In this document: positions 28,518 to 39,100 of the stretch, in pieces
Position numbering within the stretch: the first letter of the stretch is position 1
Layout of the letters: each line of letters starts with the position of its first letter
Assembly (NCBI GenBank): GCA_963790045.1
Contig: CAWBMS010000009.1
Span: forward strand, 124,001-188,000
DNA: 64,000 nucleotides
DNA from: DATKMP01 sp963790045
GTDB lineage: Bacteria > Bacteroidota > Ignavibacteria > UBA10030
Direction of reading: 5' to 3'
Translations under genes and position numbers: made by a program
Notes under the pieces: model-generated
What the model saw: the letters and a program-made list of their open reading frames with translations, nothing else
Told to the model about the DNA's origin: nothing
Database searches by the model: none

Positions 28518-31067
28518 ATGAAATCTTCTGAGTTCGACCTGCACGATATTTACACCATCACGGGACCTGAAATAGTTTCTATTTACGAAAAAAATAAAAT
28601 GACGGTTCACTTTCAAGGAATGTCCAAGACGTTACAGTTTCCGCAGACGGTGGCAATCCAGGGAGCGCCGACATGCTCAATCGGAATTTCTCCGTATGGT
28701 CTTTACAACCGCTTGAACGATGCCGGTCGGCTCATCATGTTGAACCAAAAGCCCGTCCAATTTGGATCAGCACCGTATGTCCGCATCGACGAGACTTGTA
28801 CAATGCTGACACAGAAGCAACCAGACGAGACCGAATTACCGGACAATATCCCAGCACTCAAAAGTTATTATCATCCACCAATTGCTGAAAAAAATGTTTC
28901 CCTCACCATCGCTACGCCATCGTTGGAGATCGCCTATAAGCTGGAAAATATAAAAATTATCCGGCGGATTATTTCTCCTTTGTTGTCGGGAAACGATCAG
29001 ACGCTCATGCCATTCGGAGTCGAAGAGTTTGAGATAGAAAACACTGGGGCAGATGCTCAGGAGATCACACTCGTGATACCCAGGCCGTCTCTTGTCAATT
29101 TGCAGGAGAAGGAACTCAAACCAACAGATCAAGACAGTGTTTACATTAGTACAGCGGCGGTTCGTGGTCAGAAGCACGAAGAATTTCAGTATGCAGGATT
29201 TCGTGGTGTGATCATGGGTAGCACGGAAACCGACAATCGCATGGCATTGGCCGTGCCCGAACTTCCGGGTGTCACCGTTGATATTCAGCCCTACTTCTGC
29301 CTGAACAAATATACGGGAGATCTTCTTTTGAATGCAGATGGAAGCTTCTATGAAAAACGCCAGCCAGTTCTCCGCAGCGATTATGGAGCGGCCATCAGTC
29401 TAACTTGCACTATAGCTCCGAAGTCATCCATGAGAATCCCAGTAGTCATTGTACTGGATTTCCCAATACAGGTCTATATCGACGGAAAAACTTTTGAACG
29501 TAAATACGTCAAAAAATTTACTAACCCAGAAACACGGACCATCGATTTGGTAAAACTCGCGCTCGACAGTTATCCGACTTGGTGGAACAGGACCGTCGCA
29601 ATCCAGAAACGGATTTTCGATTCGATCCAGTCTAGTCCTTCATACAAAAACGATCGTGCCAGTGCATTGCGCCTGACAAGGTTGATACTGAACGAACTCC
29701 ATTTTCCATTGTCGAACGCTATCGTTTGGGTCGAGGACGAAAACGGGAATGAACGTGCAAGGTTTCTGGAATGCTTCGACTATGCATACATTGATCCTTC
29801 CGACGTGGATTGGTATTCGATGGTGCTTTTGATGCTTTTCCCGCAGGTGGAAAAAGATTTGTGCCAAGGGTTCATTGATTCGATTCTTGCCGAGGATTCC
29901 ACACCACGCTGGTATCACCATCACGCATCGAATGTCGAAGCCCGAAAACATTTCCAAGAGCATCCCGATGCGTACGAAGGTGTTTCAATGACGCAGATTC
30001 GCGATGCCTTCAAGACAAAAGGCAGCGTCGCCCACGATTTGGGAGCTATGCCCAAGGGGTATCCTCTGCGCAATGTGAGTGATTATGCTTGGTATAACAA
30101 TAATTATTGGGTGGACTTGTTCCCCAAACTGATGATGCGGGTGTTGCGCAATGTGAAATTCACTGGCGATATCGATTTTCTGAAGAAGAATTGGGAAACG
30201 CTCAAGTTCGGTTTGGATTCTCTGCTTAAACTTGATTTCGATAATGACGGCATACCTGAGGGCTACCCCGACGAGGTGAAAAACACCTTCGACAACTTGG
30301 TCGTCTTTGGCGCCGACGCTTACGATGCAACACAGTTTCTCGGTGGTTGCCAGGCCATGATCAAGATGGCCGACATGGTCGGCGATCAAGCCGGCAAGGA
30401 TCGCATCCAGCAGGCGTTCGATAAGGGCTGGGAAGCTCTTGAAAAGCTATGGCGGGACGGAAAAAACAAGAAGGGCGAGAAGCTTCAATATTACGTCACC
30501 GCTTTCGATCCGGAGACTGGAAAGAAAAACACGGATGTCTGGACCAACCAGCTTGATGCACTTTGGTACCTTCTTGCCATTGGCGAAGAACCGCTCATCC
30601 CGGAGGACCGTGTGAAGAAGATTCTCAAAACGATATATCGGACCAACCACTCTTTTATGGGGTGGGCAATGTGCAAAACCGAAAGCGGCAAACCTGTGGA
30701 GTCCGACCAGGGGAAGGACGTCTATACGACTTCCAACTATGTCTTTGCCCAATTGCTAGATTACTACGGCATGGTCAAAGAGAGCAAGGACGTTTACAAG
30801 CATATGGACAGAGTCGTCTTCGATTACGGCAATTCTATGATTACCCCAGACAACCTTCGGGCAGAGATGGAAAAAGAAATGGGTGAGTCTGCTCCCGGAC
30901 CACATTACATCGTTGCCGCCTATCCTCGGCCCGGCGCGGTGTGGACACATCTGGTATTGAACCGCATCAAAACGATCCAGGAAAAAACCAAGTCCAAGAT
31001 TGTCGAATCGAAAGACCTGATTCCGTTATTCTCTGAACTTCTGAACGGTACGGAAAACATCAAATAA
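28518..31067 (+). CDS. GH116-like glycosidase, cytoplasmic
   Basis: About 849 aa: an N-terminal beta-sandwich domain (to about residue 370) and a C-terminal (alpha/alpha)6 barrel. Resemblance to GH116 (GBA2-type beta-glucosidase/beta-xylosidase) lies in RFLECFDYAYIDPSDVDWYSMVLLMLFPQVE, with a Glu at the nucleophile position, and in LDFDNDGIPEGYPDEVKNTFDN, where the acid/base Asp is expected. No signal peptide is seen. The start is ATG 28518, eight bases after AGAGGAA; upstream codons are not convincing. It is followed after 29 bp by a PfkB kinase. The exact sugar is unknown. Confidence 0.72.
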   Translation: MKSSEFDLHDIYTITGPEIVSIYEKNKMTVHFQGMSKTLQFPQTVAIQGAPTCSIGISPYGLYNRLNDAGRLIMLNQKPVQFGSAPYVRIDETCTMLTQKQPDETELPDNIPALKSYYHPPIAEKNVSLTIATPSLEIAYKLENIKIIRRIISPLLSGNDQTLMPFGVEEFEIENTGADAQEITLVIPRPSLVNLQEKELKPTDQDSVYISTAAVRGQKHEEFQYAGFRGVIMGSTETDNRMALAVPELPGVTVDIQPYFCLNKYTGDLLLNADGSFYEKRQPVLRSDYGAAISLTCTIAPKSSMRIPVVIVLDFPIQVYIDGKTFERKYVKKFTNPETRTIDLVKLALDSYPTWWNRTVAIQKRIFDSIQSSPSYKNDRASALRLTRLILNELHFPLSNAIVWVEDENGNERARFLECFDYAYIDPSDVDWYSMVLLMLFPQVEKDLCQGFIDSILAEDSTPRWYHHHASNVEARKHFQEHPDAYEGVSMTQIRDAFKTKGSVAHDLGAMPKGYPLRNVSDYAWYNNNYWVDLFPKLMMRVLRNVKFTGDIDFLKKNWETLKFGLDSLLKLDFDNDGIPEGYPDEVKNTFDNLVVFGADAYDATQFLGGCQAMIKMADMVGDQAGKDRIQQAFDKGWEALEKLWRDGKNKKGEKLQYYVTAFDPETGKKNTDVWTNQLDALWYLLAIGEEPLIPEDRVKKILKTIYRTNHSFMGWAMCKTESGKPVESDQGKDVYTTSNYVFAQLLDYYGMVKESKDVYKHMDRVVFDYGNSMITPDNLRAEMEKEMGESAPGPHYIVAAYPRPGAVWTHLVLNRIKTIQEKTKSKIVESKDLIPLFSELLNGTENIK

Positions 31068-31096
31068 TATTTTTCTAAACTAAGGACTCAATCGAA

Positions 31097-31993
31097 ATGC
31101 CAAAGAAGTACGATATTACATTCATCGGTCACATGTGCTATGACGAGATTATTCCATTCGGAGGGCAACCTCGTGTTGCTCCCGGTAGCGCCGTTTTATG
31201 CGGTGCGATGGTAGCTGCCCGAATTGGTAAAAAAGTAGCGGCTGTCGTGAAGATGGCCAAGAAGGATGAAGCTATCCTTCAGCCAATGAAAGACGTCGGT
31301 GTTGATACCTATCTCATCCCGAGTGAGGAGACATCGTACAATAGAGTGTTGCACTATTCCGCGAACGTCGATGAACGTAGAATGACGCTCATCAAATCTG
31401 CCGGTTTGATTTCCATCGATGACGTTCCAACTCTGGATTCGACGTGCGTCCATCTGGCGGGGATATCGGACACCGAATTCGACATGCCGCTCATGAAAGG
31501 TTTGAAGTCCAGATCCTACAACAGCCTGTCGGTTGATATGCAAAGTTTTGTTCGCCATATCAACCCGGTGAGCCACGACCACGAGTTCAGCGACGTTGCC
31601 GATAAAAAAGAAATCGTGGCGATGATGGATAAGCTCAAGCTAGACATTGTAGAGGCACGTCTATTGACCGGTACAGATGATCTGGAGAAAGCCGCTGTCA
31701 TCGTCGAGTCGTGGGGATGCCCGGAAGTTATGATCACGCACTCGGAGGGCGTCCTCGCACGTGTGAAAGGCATAACGTATTATGAGAAGTTTTCCAACAG
31801 CAATGTCTCAGGCAGAACGGGTCGCGGAGATACAACCTTTTCAGCGTATCTATCTTGGCGGTTGAATCATGACATAAACGAATCCTTGAAATTTGCAGCG
31901 GCGTTAGTGTCAATCAAGATGGAAACCCCTGGGCCTTTTAAAGGAACGTTGGATGATGTCTTAAAGCGATTGAAGGAAAAGCATTCCTTGTAG
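31097..31993 (+). CDS. PfkB-family carbohydrate kinase
   Basis: Ribokinase-fold kinase of 298 aa. The N-terminus reads DITFIGHMCYDEII, then APGSAVLCGAMVAARIGKKVA as the substrate lid/glycine region. The C-terminal PfkB signature is present as SGRTGRGDTTFSAYLSW, where the Asp of GRGDT is the catalytic base; Arg replaces the usual Ala of GAGD. Family members phosphorylate sugars, nucleosides or inositols. Position after GH3 and GH116 suggests it traps the monosaccharide they release. The substrate is not deducible from sequence. Confidence 0.85.
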   Translation: MPKKYDITFIGHMCYDEIIPFGGQPRVAPGSAVLCGAMVAARIGKKVAAVVKMAKKDEAILQPMKDVGVDTYLIPSEETSYNRVLHYSANVDERRMTLIKSAGLISIDDVPTLDSTCVHLAGISDTEFDMPLMKGLKSRSYNSLSVDMQSFVRHINPVSHDHEFSDVADKKEIVAMMDKLKLDIVEARLLTGTDDLEKAAVIVESWGCPEVMITHSEGVLARVKGITYYEKFSNSNVSGRTGRGDTTFSAYLSWRLNHDINESLKFAAALVSIKMETPGPFKGTLDDVLKRLKEKHSL

Positions 31994-32077
31994 GGGGGTG
32001 TTTTTGTGTTCATCATCACTCTTGACTTTGTATAACATTTATAAAACGTTGCTTGAGTTGTTATAGAGAAGAAAAGT

Positions 32078-32339
32078 TGTACGTTTTGCTTTAAAAGCCG
32101 GCTTGGGATTTGGTGAAGCCATCACAGGATTTGTGCTTGATAAATACGGCTATGTTCCTAATGCCGCTCAATCGATTGAAACGCTGACCGGTATTCGCAT
32201 GACAATGAGTGTGTATTCTGCAATCGCCTTCGGTGTTTGTATTCTTTGTTTATGCTTCTACGGCATTAACAAGAAAATGGAAATTCAAATCTCGGACGAT
32301 CTGGCGGAACGGCGCAAAGCGTATGCTCTGGCAAGTTAA
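32078..32339 (+). pseudogene. 3' fragment of a GPH-type sugar:cation symporter
   Basis: About 85 codons encode the end of a melibiose-type (GPH/MFS) transporter: ALKAGLGFGEAITGFVLDKYG followed by VPNAAQSIETLTGIRM, a transmembrane helix (VYSAIAFGVCILCLCFYGI) and a charged cytoplasmic tail. In-frame DNA upstream has a TAG near 32068, and the other ten or so helices are missing. Transporters of this type often accompany xylanases, and an intact GH10 gene follows 15 bp downstream. The break coincides with the right edge of the GC-rich cassette. Confidence 0.8.
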
Positions 32340-32354
32340 TTTTTTTGACATTGT

Positions 32355-33479
32355 GTGAATAAAATAGTGAAAAATATATTGGAACAAATTCTATTCCCGA
32401 TACTTAGTACGATTTGCCTCTTCAGTATAATCTATTTTTCTGCTTCTGCGCAATCGCAACCGGAATTAAAAAAAATATTTAAAAATAATTTTCTGGTCGG
32501 TGCGGCAATCAATCAAAACCAGATTTATGAACGTGACACAATAGCGGGATCGATTATCTCGACGCAGTTCAATTCCATCACGCCAGAAAATATATTGAAA
32601 TGGGATCGTGTGCATCCGCAATTAAATCATTACGAATTCGAAGTGGCAGATCGCTATGTTGCCTTTGGTAAAAAATATGACATGGCTATCATTGGGCATA
32701 CATTGATATGGCACAATCAGACGCCGAAATGGGTTTTCGAAGACAGCACAGGGAAATCCGTGGACCGCGAAACATTATTGAAACGCATACACGATCATAT
32801 TGCAACGGTCGTCGGTAGGTATAAAGGACAAATTCATGGGTGGGATGTGGTAAACGAAGCGGTGAACGAAGACGGCACGCTCCGCGAAAGCCGCTGGCTG
32901 AAAATTATCGGTGAAGATTATATTGAAAAAGCATTTCAATATGCGCACGAAGCCGATCCGTCGGCAGAACTTCATTACAACGATTTTTCATTAGAGAACA
33001 AGCCAAAACGCGACGGCGTTCTAAAGTTGATTAAAAAGCTGAAAGAGGAAGGTATTCCGGTAACGGCAGTCGGATTACAAGGACATTACAAATTGGATTG
33101 GCCGACGATTGCACAACTCGATACAACGATTGAAGAGTTTGGCAAGCTTGGTGTGCGCGTGATGATTACGGAATTAGACATTGATGTTGTGCCTGCCACG
33201 CAGGCCAATCGCGGTGGCGACCTGGCGTTGAACAACCAACGGCATGCAAATGCCGATGTGTATGCCGCCGGGTTACCGGATTCCGTGCAGCAAGCTCTTG
33301 CGAAACGCTATGCTGATCTTTTCGTTGAATTTTGTCGTCATAAAGAAATCGCGCGTGTAACGTTTTGGGGCGTTACCGATGGCAACTCATGGCTTAATAC
33401 AAGAGGTCGTACCAATTATCCATTGTTGTTTGGCCGCGATGGAAAGCCGAAACCGGCTTTCGATGCTGTGGTAAAATGA
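32355..33479 (+). CDS. GH10 endo-1,4-beta-xylanase, secreted
   Basis: Cleaves the xylan backbone. Of 374 aa with a signal peptide ending ...YFSASAQSQ. Family motifs are FLVGAAINQNQI, NSITPENILKWDRVHP, IIGHTLIWHNQTPKW, the acid/base in HGWDVVNEAVNEDG near residue 160 and the nucleophile in VMITELDIDVVP near 270. A single catalytic domain with no binding module. The start GTG at 32355 has no clear Shine-Dalgarno; GTG at 32367 is an alternative. It matches the GH8/GH115/GH43 set although the cassette and transporter remnant separate it from them. Confidence 0.95.
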   Translation: MNKIVKNILEQILFPILSTICLFSIIYFSASAQSQPELKKIFKNNFLVGAAINQNQIYERDTIAGSIISTQFNSITPENILKWDRVHPQLNHYEFEVADRYVAFGKKYDMAIIGHTLIWHNQTPKWVFEDSTGKSVDRETLLKRIHDHIATVVGRYKGQIHGWDVVNEAVNEDGTLRESRWLKIIGEDYIEKAFQYAHEADPSAELHYNDFSLENKPKRDGVLKLIKKLKEEGIPVTAVGLQGHYKLDWPTIAQLDTTIEEFGKLGVRVMITELDIDVVPATQANRGGDLALNNQRHANADVYAAGLPDSVQQALAKRYADLFVEFCRHKEIARVTFWGVTDGNSWLNTRGRTNYPLLFGRDGKPKPAFDAVVK

Positions 33480-34258
33480 TGGTTGTTGTGATCTATGCGG
33501 AAAACATATAGATAGTATCGACAAGACAAATTTTTCTTTATTTCAATTAAGAAGATATTGGAAGGAACAGCAAATATTAGGCAAGCGTTTTTTTAAGAAT
33601 GACAGATGAGAAAGTTGATTTTGTAACATAATTACAATATTAGTAGCATTAATGTGAACCTCTTGAAGTCAAGGTAGCTACTGACGTTACTATCAACAGC
33701 GTATGGCTTCAGTTTCAAACGATGCTGGTAACGAATCGAGTTTTCTCCTCCAAGTTTAATTGAACCATTAAAGAATTAAACCTTTTGAATTATTCCCAAT
33801 TGTTGTACCGGCGATATTCCGGACTGATTTATACAAGGGCTATTTTTCGTCTTCTGCCGTCATTTTCTTCGCGATAACGTTTTGCATCTACAAAAGAACG
33901 AATCCAACCTCCACCAATTCAGAAAGCAATCGTACAACAACTTTATAGCGATTTGATGAAAAATGTCCATGGATTGCGATATTTTTCGTACAGTATTAAA
34001 GATAATGCCGCTTTAACACGCTGATGTAATGAAAATTATGTTACGATAACAAAATAGAAGGAATATGATACAACAAAGAAGGCGAATTCATAGTTGCTTT
34101 ATGTCCTTCCATTAATGCTTCGCCGAAAAATATTTTTAATGGAATATCATATTATCAAATTGCGAAATAAATAGAAAACATTTATCTTGCATTCATAGGC
34201 TGTCGTTCATTGTGTTAATATTGGAATACAATATATTTTTTCCTTAACCATAATCGGT
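33480..34258. other. Gene-poor stretch with possible decayed coding remnants
   Basis: No intact gene in about 780 bp. On the plus strand a short open run at 33920-34022 reads QKAIVQQLYSDLMKNVHG and RYFSYSIKDNAALTR. Another at 34069-34170 reads YNKEGEFIVALCPSINASP then KNIFNGISYYQIAK and stops. They look like pieces of a decayed protein, perhaps the end of a glycosidase-like barrel, but I cannot name it. The rest shows no recognisable structure. Confidence 0.35.
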
Positions 34259-34825
34259 ATGAACTCAGAACAAAAAAAACAGTTAACGAATATAGAGGAA
34301 AAAAAAGTTTTAGAAAAAGCACTTAAGGGCGATACATCTGCATTTGAAAAAATATATCGCTCCTATGTGAAAGAGCTTTGTATATTTGCTGCATACTATG
34401 TAAAATCCTTTGACACAGCTGAAGATATTGTGCAGAATGTTTTTCTTATTCTCTGGGAACGCAGAGACTCTATTCGTATTGATGGATGCCTGAAGACCTA
34501 TCTTTTTACTTCTGTTCGTAATCTTTCCTTGAATTTTTTAAAACATCAAACAATCCATCGAAACAGTATAGACACATATTCGAGGTTGTTTTTGCTGCCG
34601 ACAGTTACCCCCTACGAGATCGCTGTGCAACAAGAATCAGATGTTTTGCTAACGCAGGCATTGGAAAAAATACCCGAACGCTGTAGGATTGTTTTTATTT
34701 TAAGCAGATATTTCAATATGAGATATGCTGAAATAGCAGAAATACTTGAAATATCTGTTAAAACAGTCGATGCACACATGGTCAATGCAGTAAAGAGTCT
34801 CCGGTCTACCGTCCGTCTTCAATAA
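34259..34825 (+). CDS. ECF sigma factor of the FecI/Bacteroidetes type
   Basis: RNA polymerase sigma factor of 188 aa. Sigma region 2 spans about residues 15-95, with FEKIYRSYVKELCIFAAYYV, DTAEDIVQNVFLILWE and LKTYLFTSVRNLSLNFLK. Region 4 spans about 130-185, with PERCRIVFILSRYFNMRYAEIAEIL and the helix-turn-helix ISVKTVDAHMVNAVKSLR. It is followed by a FecR-type anti-sigma factor and an STN-TonB receptor, forming a complete cell-surface signalling set. It probably drives the receptor operon when ligand is bound. Confidence 0.93.
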   Translation: MNSEQKKQLTNIEEKKVLEKALKGDTSAFEKIYRSYVKELCIFAAYYVKSFDTAEDIVQNVFLILWERRDSIRIDGCLKTYLFTSVRNLSLNFLKHQTIHRNSIDTYSRLFLLPTVTPYEIAVQQESDVLLTQALEKIPERCRIVFILSRYFNMRYAEIAEILEISVKTVDAHMVNAVKSLRSTVRLQ

Positions 34826-34930
34826 ATTTTACATTGTAAATCCACATCCATAGGGAGTTCTTCAAGTTCAATTGTCTTACTATTGAATGATTAAGGCTCC
34901 AAATTTTTAATAATGAACAAAGGTCAATTA

Positions 34931-36031
34931 ATGAGCAAGAATCCACAAGCCCTACGTCTTTTAATCAGGTTTATTTTAGGCGAGGCGACAGAAAAAGAAA
35001 AACAGAAAATAGAACGATGGTTGAAGAACGACATAACGAATAAACAACTCATGCGGACATTGGAACAAATACTTCATGAATCAAGACTCCAACTCACTCA
35101 ATGGGATGAAGATGAACTTTGGGATAAATTCGCATCCAAGGCAGGCATAACTCTGTCTCAAGCCGAATCGCCCGATGAAGCTAAGCCAAAACCAGATGTG
35201 AATATCGTTCTATGGCCAATTTATGTAGTAATGCAATGGTGCTTTGGTATAAACAAATCGCTGGCGCAATATGTTTTTAGGCTAGCTATGATTGCACTAT
35301 TGATTCTTGGCGGATCGTTGGGGACAGCTGTTTATTTTAAGAAGCTTCAAGAAAAAAGAGAGTTAGCCTACCAATCGACATATCAGGAATATTTTACGCA
35401 AAAAGGCGAGAGATCTACACTGCTCCTCAGTGATGGCACAAGTATCCATTTAAATTCTGCAACTAAAATTCGGTTCCCTATTGTATTTGCCAAGGGAAAG
35501 CGCGAAGTCTATTTAGATGGTGAGGCATTCTTTGAAGTAGCGCATAAGGAGACCTCTCCGTTTATTGTGCACACTGCCGATGCAAATATACGTGTGCTGG
35601 GAACTGTCTTTAATGTTACATCATATTCAGAAGACAATAAAACACAGGTAGTTGTATCCGAGGGACAGGTTGCATTTGGAGGGATCAAACAACAAGACGA
35701 GGTATTACTGCATCGCAATCAGTTAAGCTGTGTTGTCAAAGGAGGGGCTCCTTCCACAGCAGAGGTTATCAGGACAGATAAGTATCTTGCATGGCTGAAG
35801 AACCAAATGGTTTTTGAAAATGCGACGTTAGCAGAAGTGATCAAACTACTTTCCCGTAAGTTTGATGTAGAGTTTAAAGTTCTAGATCCAAGCCTGTTGA
35901 ACCGACATATTATGGCAACGTACAGTAATGAATCGTTATCTCAAATTATACAGTCGCTTTCTTTGTCTCTCCGGTTTGAATATAAGCAACAAGGAAAAAT
36001 TGTGTCGTTATTCCTTCATCGAGATTCTTAA
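34931..36031 (+). CDS. FecR-type anti-sigma factor
   Basis: Inner-membrane anti-sigma regulator of about 366 aa. The cytoplasmic N-terminal domain (residues 1-110) has EKEKQKIERWLKND. One transmembrane helix is near 113-135 (AMIALLILGGSLGTAVYF). The periplasmic FecR domain follows with TLLLSDGTSIHLNSATKIRFP and GEAFFEVAHKETSPFIVHT and VRVLGTVFNV-like residues. The C-terminal 75 residues (FENATLAEVIKLLSRKFDVEF...) form the STN-like domain. ATG 34931 is preferred for its AAAGG eight bases upstream; ATG 34913 is possible. It partners the preceding sigma factor and the following receptor. Confidence 0.92.
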   Translation: MSKNPQALRLLIRFILGEATEKEKQKIERWLKNDITNKQLMRTLEQILHESRLQLTQWDEDELWDKFASKAGITLSQAESPDEAKPKPDVNIVLWPIYVVMQWCFGINKSLAQYVFRLAMIALLILGGSLGTAVYFKKLQEKRELAYQSTYQEYFTQKGERSTLLLSDGTSIHLNSATKIRFPIVFAKGKREVYLDGEAFFEVAHKETSPFIVHTADANIRVLGTVFNVTSYSEDNKTQVVVSEGQVAFGGIKQQDEVLLHRNQLSCVVKGGAPSTAEVIRTDKYLAWLKNQMVFENATLAEVIKLLSRKFDVEFKVLDPSLLNRHIMATYSNESLSQIIQSLSLSLRFEYKQQGKIVSLFLHRDS

Positions 36032-36151
36032 TCGTAAAATTTTTTATAAGTACATAATAGTCAGTGTAAATCATTGTTTTATTATTCTTTTGAATGAACG
36101 GCGAAAAATATTAAAACTTATCATAAACTTTTTCAATTTAGGAGAAATGAT

Positions 36152-39100
36152 ATGAATTGTTATTCTAAGATGAGGATCATATTATTTTTTATTATTGTGC
36201 TTTCAAGTCAAATAGTACTAGCCCAAGAGGAAACATCTATGCAAGTTCAGGCTAGTGTATCGAAAACAGTAGAAAAACCTGCTCTATCATATTCATCGAC
36301 GGTGTATGGACCTATCTCAATCAAGTTAGTGAATGAGCCGGTGATTAGCGCAATTAAAAAAGTTGCTATGGCAGTTCATCTCAGACCAGTGTTGGACAAT
36401 GATTTTATTAAGAAGGATAAAAAAGTCAATCTTACTCTTGAAGTAGCATCACTGTCCGAGGCGCTTGATCAAATACTTCTGGGGATGGAAATTCAATATT
36501 CAATAACAGAAAGTGGTCTTCTTGTTTTTACTCAGGAGCAAGCGCAAGAAAATCAAGCTAAAGGCTCTGGTTCTCTCAAAGGGCAAGTTCTTGATAGCCA
36601 AACAAAGGATCCATTACCTGGCGCAAACGTCGTTATTAAGGGAACAAGTTTGGGAGCTTCAACCGATATTGATGGTACATATATTCTTTATAATGTTCCT
36701 GTCGGCACACAAGCTATTGTTGCTTCCTATGTTGGTTATGTTCCAACTACGGTGAAGGTCGATGTAACGAAAAACAGTTCTATTTCACAAAATATTTATC
36801 TCAAAAGCACCGAGATCGAAGGTGAGGCAGTCGTTATAACGGGACAGGCACATGGTCAACTGCAAGCGATCAACCAGCAAATTAGTTCGGATAAAATCAC
36901 CAATATTGTTTCCGAAGAGAGAATTCAGCAGTTACCGGATTTTAATGCCGCACAGGCGATCAGTCGCCTTCCGGGCGTTTCAACTACACAGAGTTCTGGT
37001 GAAGCACAAAAAGTTGTGATTCGTGGTATGGCTCCGCAGTACAATAACATATCTATCGGCGGAATTTCACTCGCATCAACAGGGAGCAACCAAATCGGTA
37101 TCACTTCGCTTGGTGGCGGTGTTGCTTCTCAGGATCGAAGTGTCGATCTCACCATGGTAACGCCTTACATGATTAAAACGATCCAGCTTTTTAAATCGTT
37201 AACTCCCGATATGAATGCAAATGCCATCGGCGGTTTTGTAAATATGGAATTACGAGAAGCTCCTTCGGGATTGAAAACCGATGTAGTATGGCAATCCGGA
37301 TACACACAGATGAGTGACACCTATGGCAATTATAGAGCAATGGTTTCTGCAAGTGATCGCTTCTTCAATGATAAATTAGGTATCTATGTTCTTGCGAATG
37401 CAGAAAATTACGATCGCAGCGCAGATAATCTTAGCGCAGGTTATAATACCTCCAGTAGTGTTCATGATTCGGTAACAGGATATAGACCAGTAAATTCGAC
37501 GAGTGTGACACTTGATCGCCACATCGAGACCAGAAAGCGGTACGGAGCAAATTTAATTCTTGACTATACACTGCCATCCGGCTCCATACAACTGGTAAAT
37601 ATGTTCAGCAGATTGAATTCGAATTATAAGGACTATAACACTACTTATGATTTTTATTTTGATCATAATATCAATTTCACATTTAACGATGGCGAAACCA
37701 ATACAGATCTATCGGTTAATTCCTTAAACCTTACAAACGATTTTGGATTTATGTCTGTGAATTTAAAGGCGGCGAACACGTATTCTCGTAACAATCGACC
37801 TAATTCGCATTCATATTCGTTTATGCAAACAGGAGGGAGCGCAACCTCATTGCCTAATGAACGCCCTGAAGATGTAGTGAAAAATGCCCAATATAAAGGT
37901 GATACACTAGTCGATTTACAAAATATAAATCTCTATAGTGCGGATTATAAAGAAAATGATCAGGAATACAAAGCTGATTTTAAAATGCCATTTAATATAA
38001 GTTCAAACATTTCAGGATATTTCCAATTTGGTGGCGATTACAGATATAATCTACATACCAATCATCAGAGCACACCATATATTAGTCCATCGGGAACATT
38101 GAATGGATCGGATATTAATGCGGCCATCGTTAGCGCCCTTGTCAATAAATTTAATTTAAAAATGTCCGGCAAGTATTTTCCCGGCTCTGATTTTACTTCT
38201 AGTGATCCGAAACTATATAAAAGTTTCTTAGATAATAAGTTCGGTCAAATGTGCTGGATTACAGATCCAACATTGCTAAGTTCAATGACGGATTATTTAT
38301 CAACCAATCCGGCTTTTGCGTCGGTAAACAGTACGGGTGGATGGTTTGACGGTATTTATCAGGAAAAGGTTAATGATTATAAATATATAGAAAAATATTT
38401 TGCTACGTACGCAATGACGCAATTTAATATAGGTCAGAGTTTTTTAGTGGTTGGCGGAGTGCGATATGAAGAAACAAAATCGTTGTATGATGCATATAAC
38501 ATGGTAGATCTTCGCAATAACCCACCTAACCAACCGTATTATCCGGTTTCAGCTTTTCCGGAAAGCCATAATCTGTTACCACAGGTTCAAACGAAATATG
38601 ATTTAACGGATTGGTGCGATTTGCGCTATTCCTATACACAAACGCTTGCACGACCGGACTATACGCAGTTATCACCACACTATGTTATCAATACAACCTA
38701 TACATCGGTGATGGCTGGAAATCCCAATTTGAAGCCTGCGCAGGCATATAACCATGACGCGGAAATTACGATTCACGATAATTATATAGGATTGTTATCG
38801 TTTTCATATTTCTACAAAACAATTGAACATTTTATTTACAATACATCGTATTCACTTTATTCAGCATCCTCCGGCGCTGTAATTCCTGTAGGGTTAGATT
38901 CGGTCGGATCATTCCCACTTCTTGCTGCAAAAGGCAGTTCGGTATCGGGACAGGCAACGGTAAGTACATACATTAATAGCCCATACAATGCTACAGTAAA
39001 AGGTATCGAAGCAGATTATCAAACTAGTTTTTGGTATTTACCTGTTCCTTTAAATGGTATAGTGCTGGGTGTTAACTACACGCATATTTCATCGGAAGCA

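Noticed and set aside
32355..33479. GH10 as part of the GC-rich cassette
   Set aside because: Its codons are AT-rich like the main xylan genes, and it lies beyond the truncated transporter, so it belongs to the older locus.
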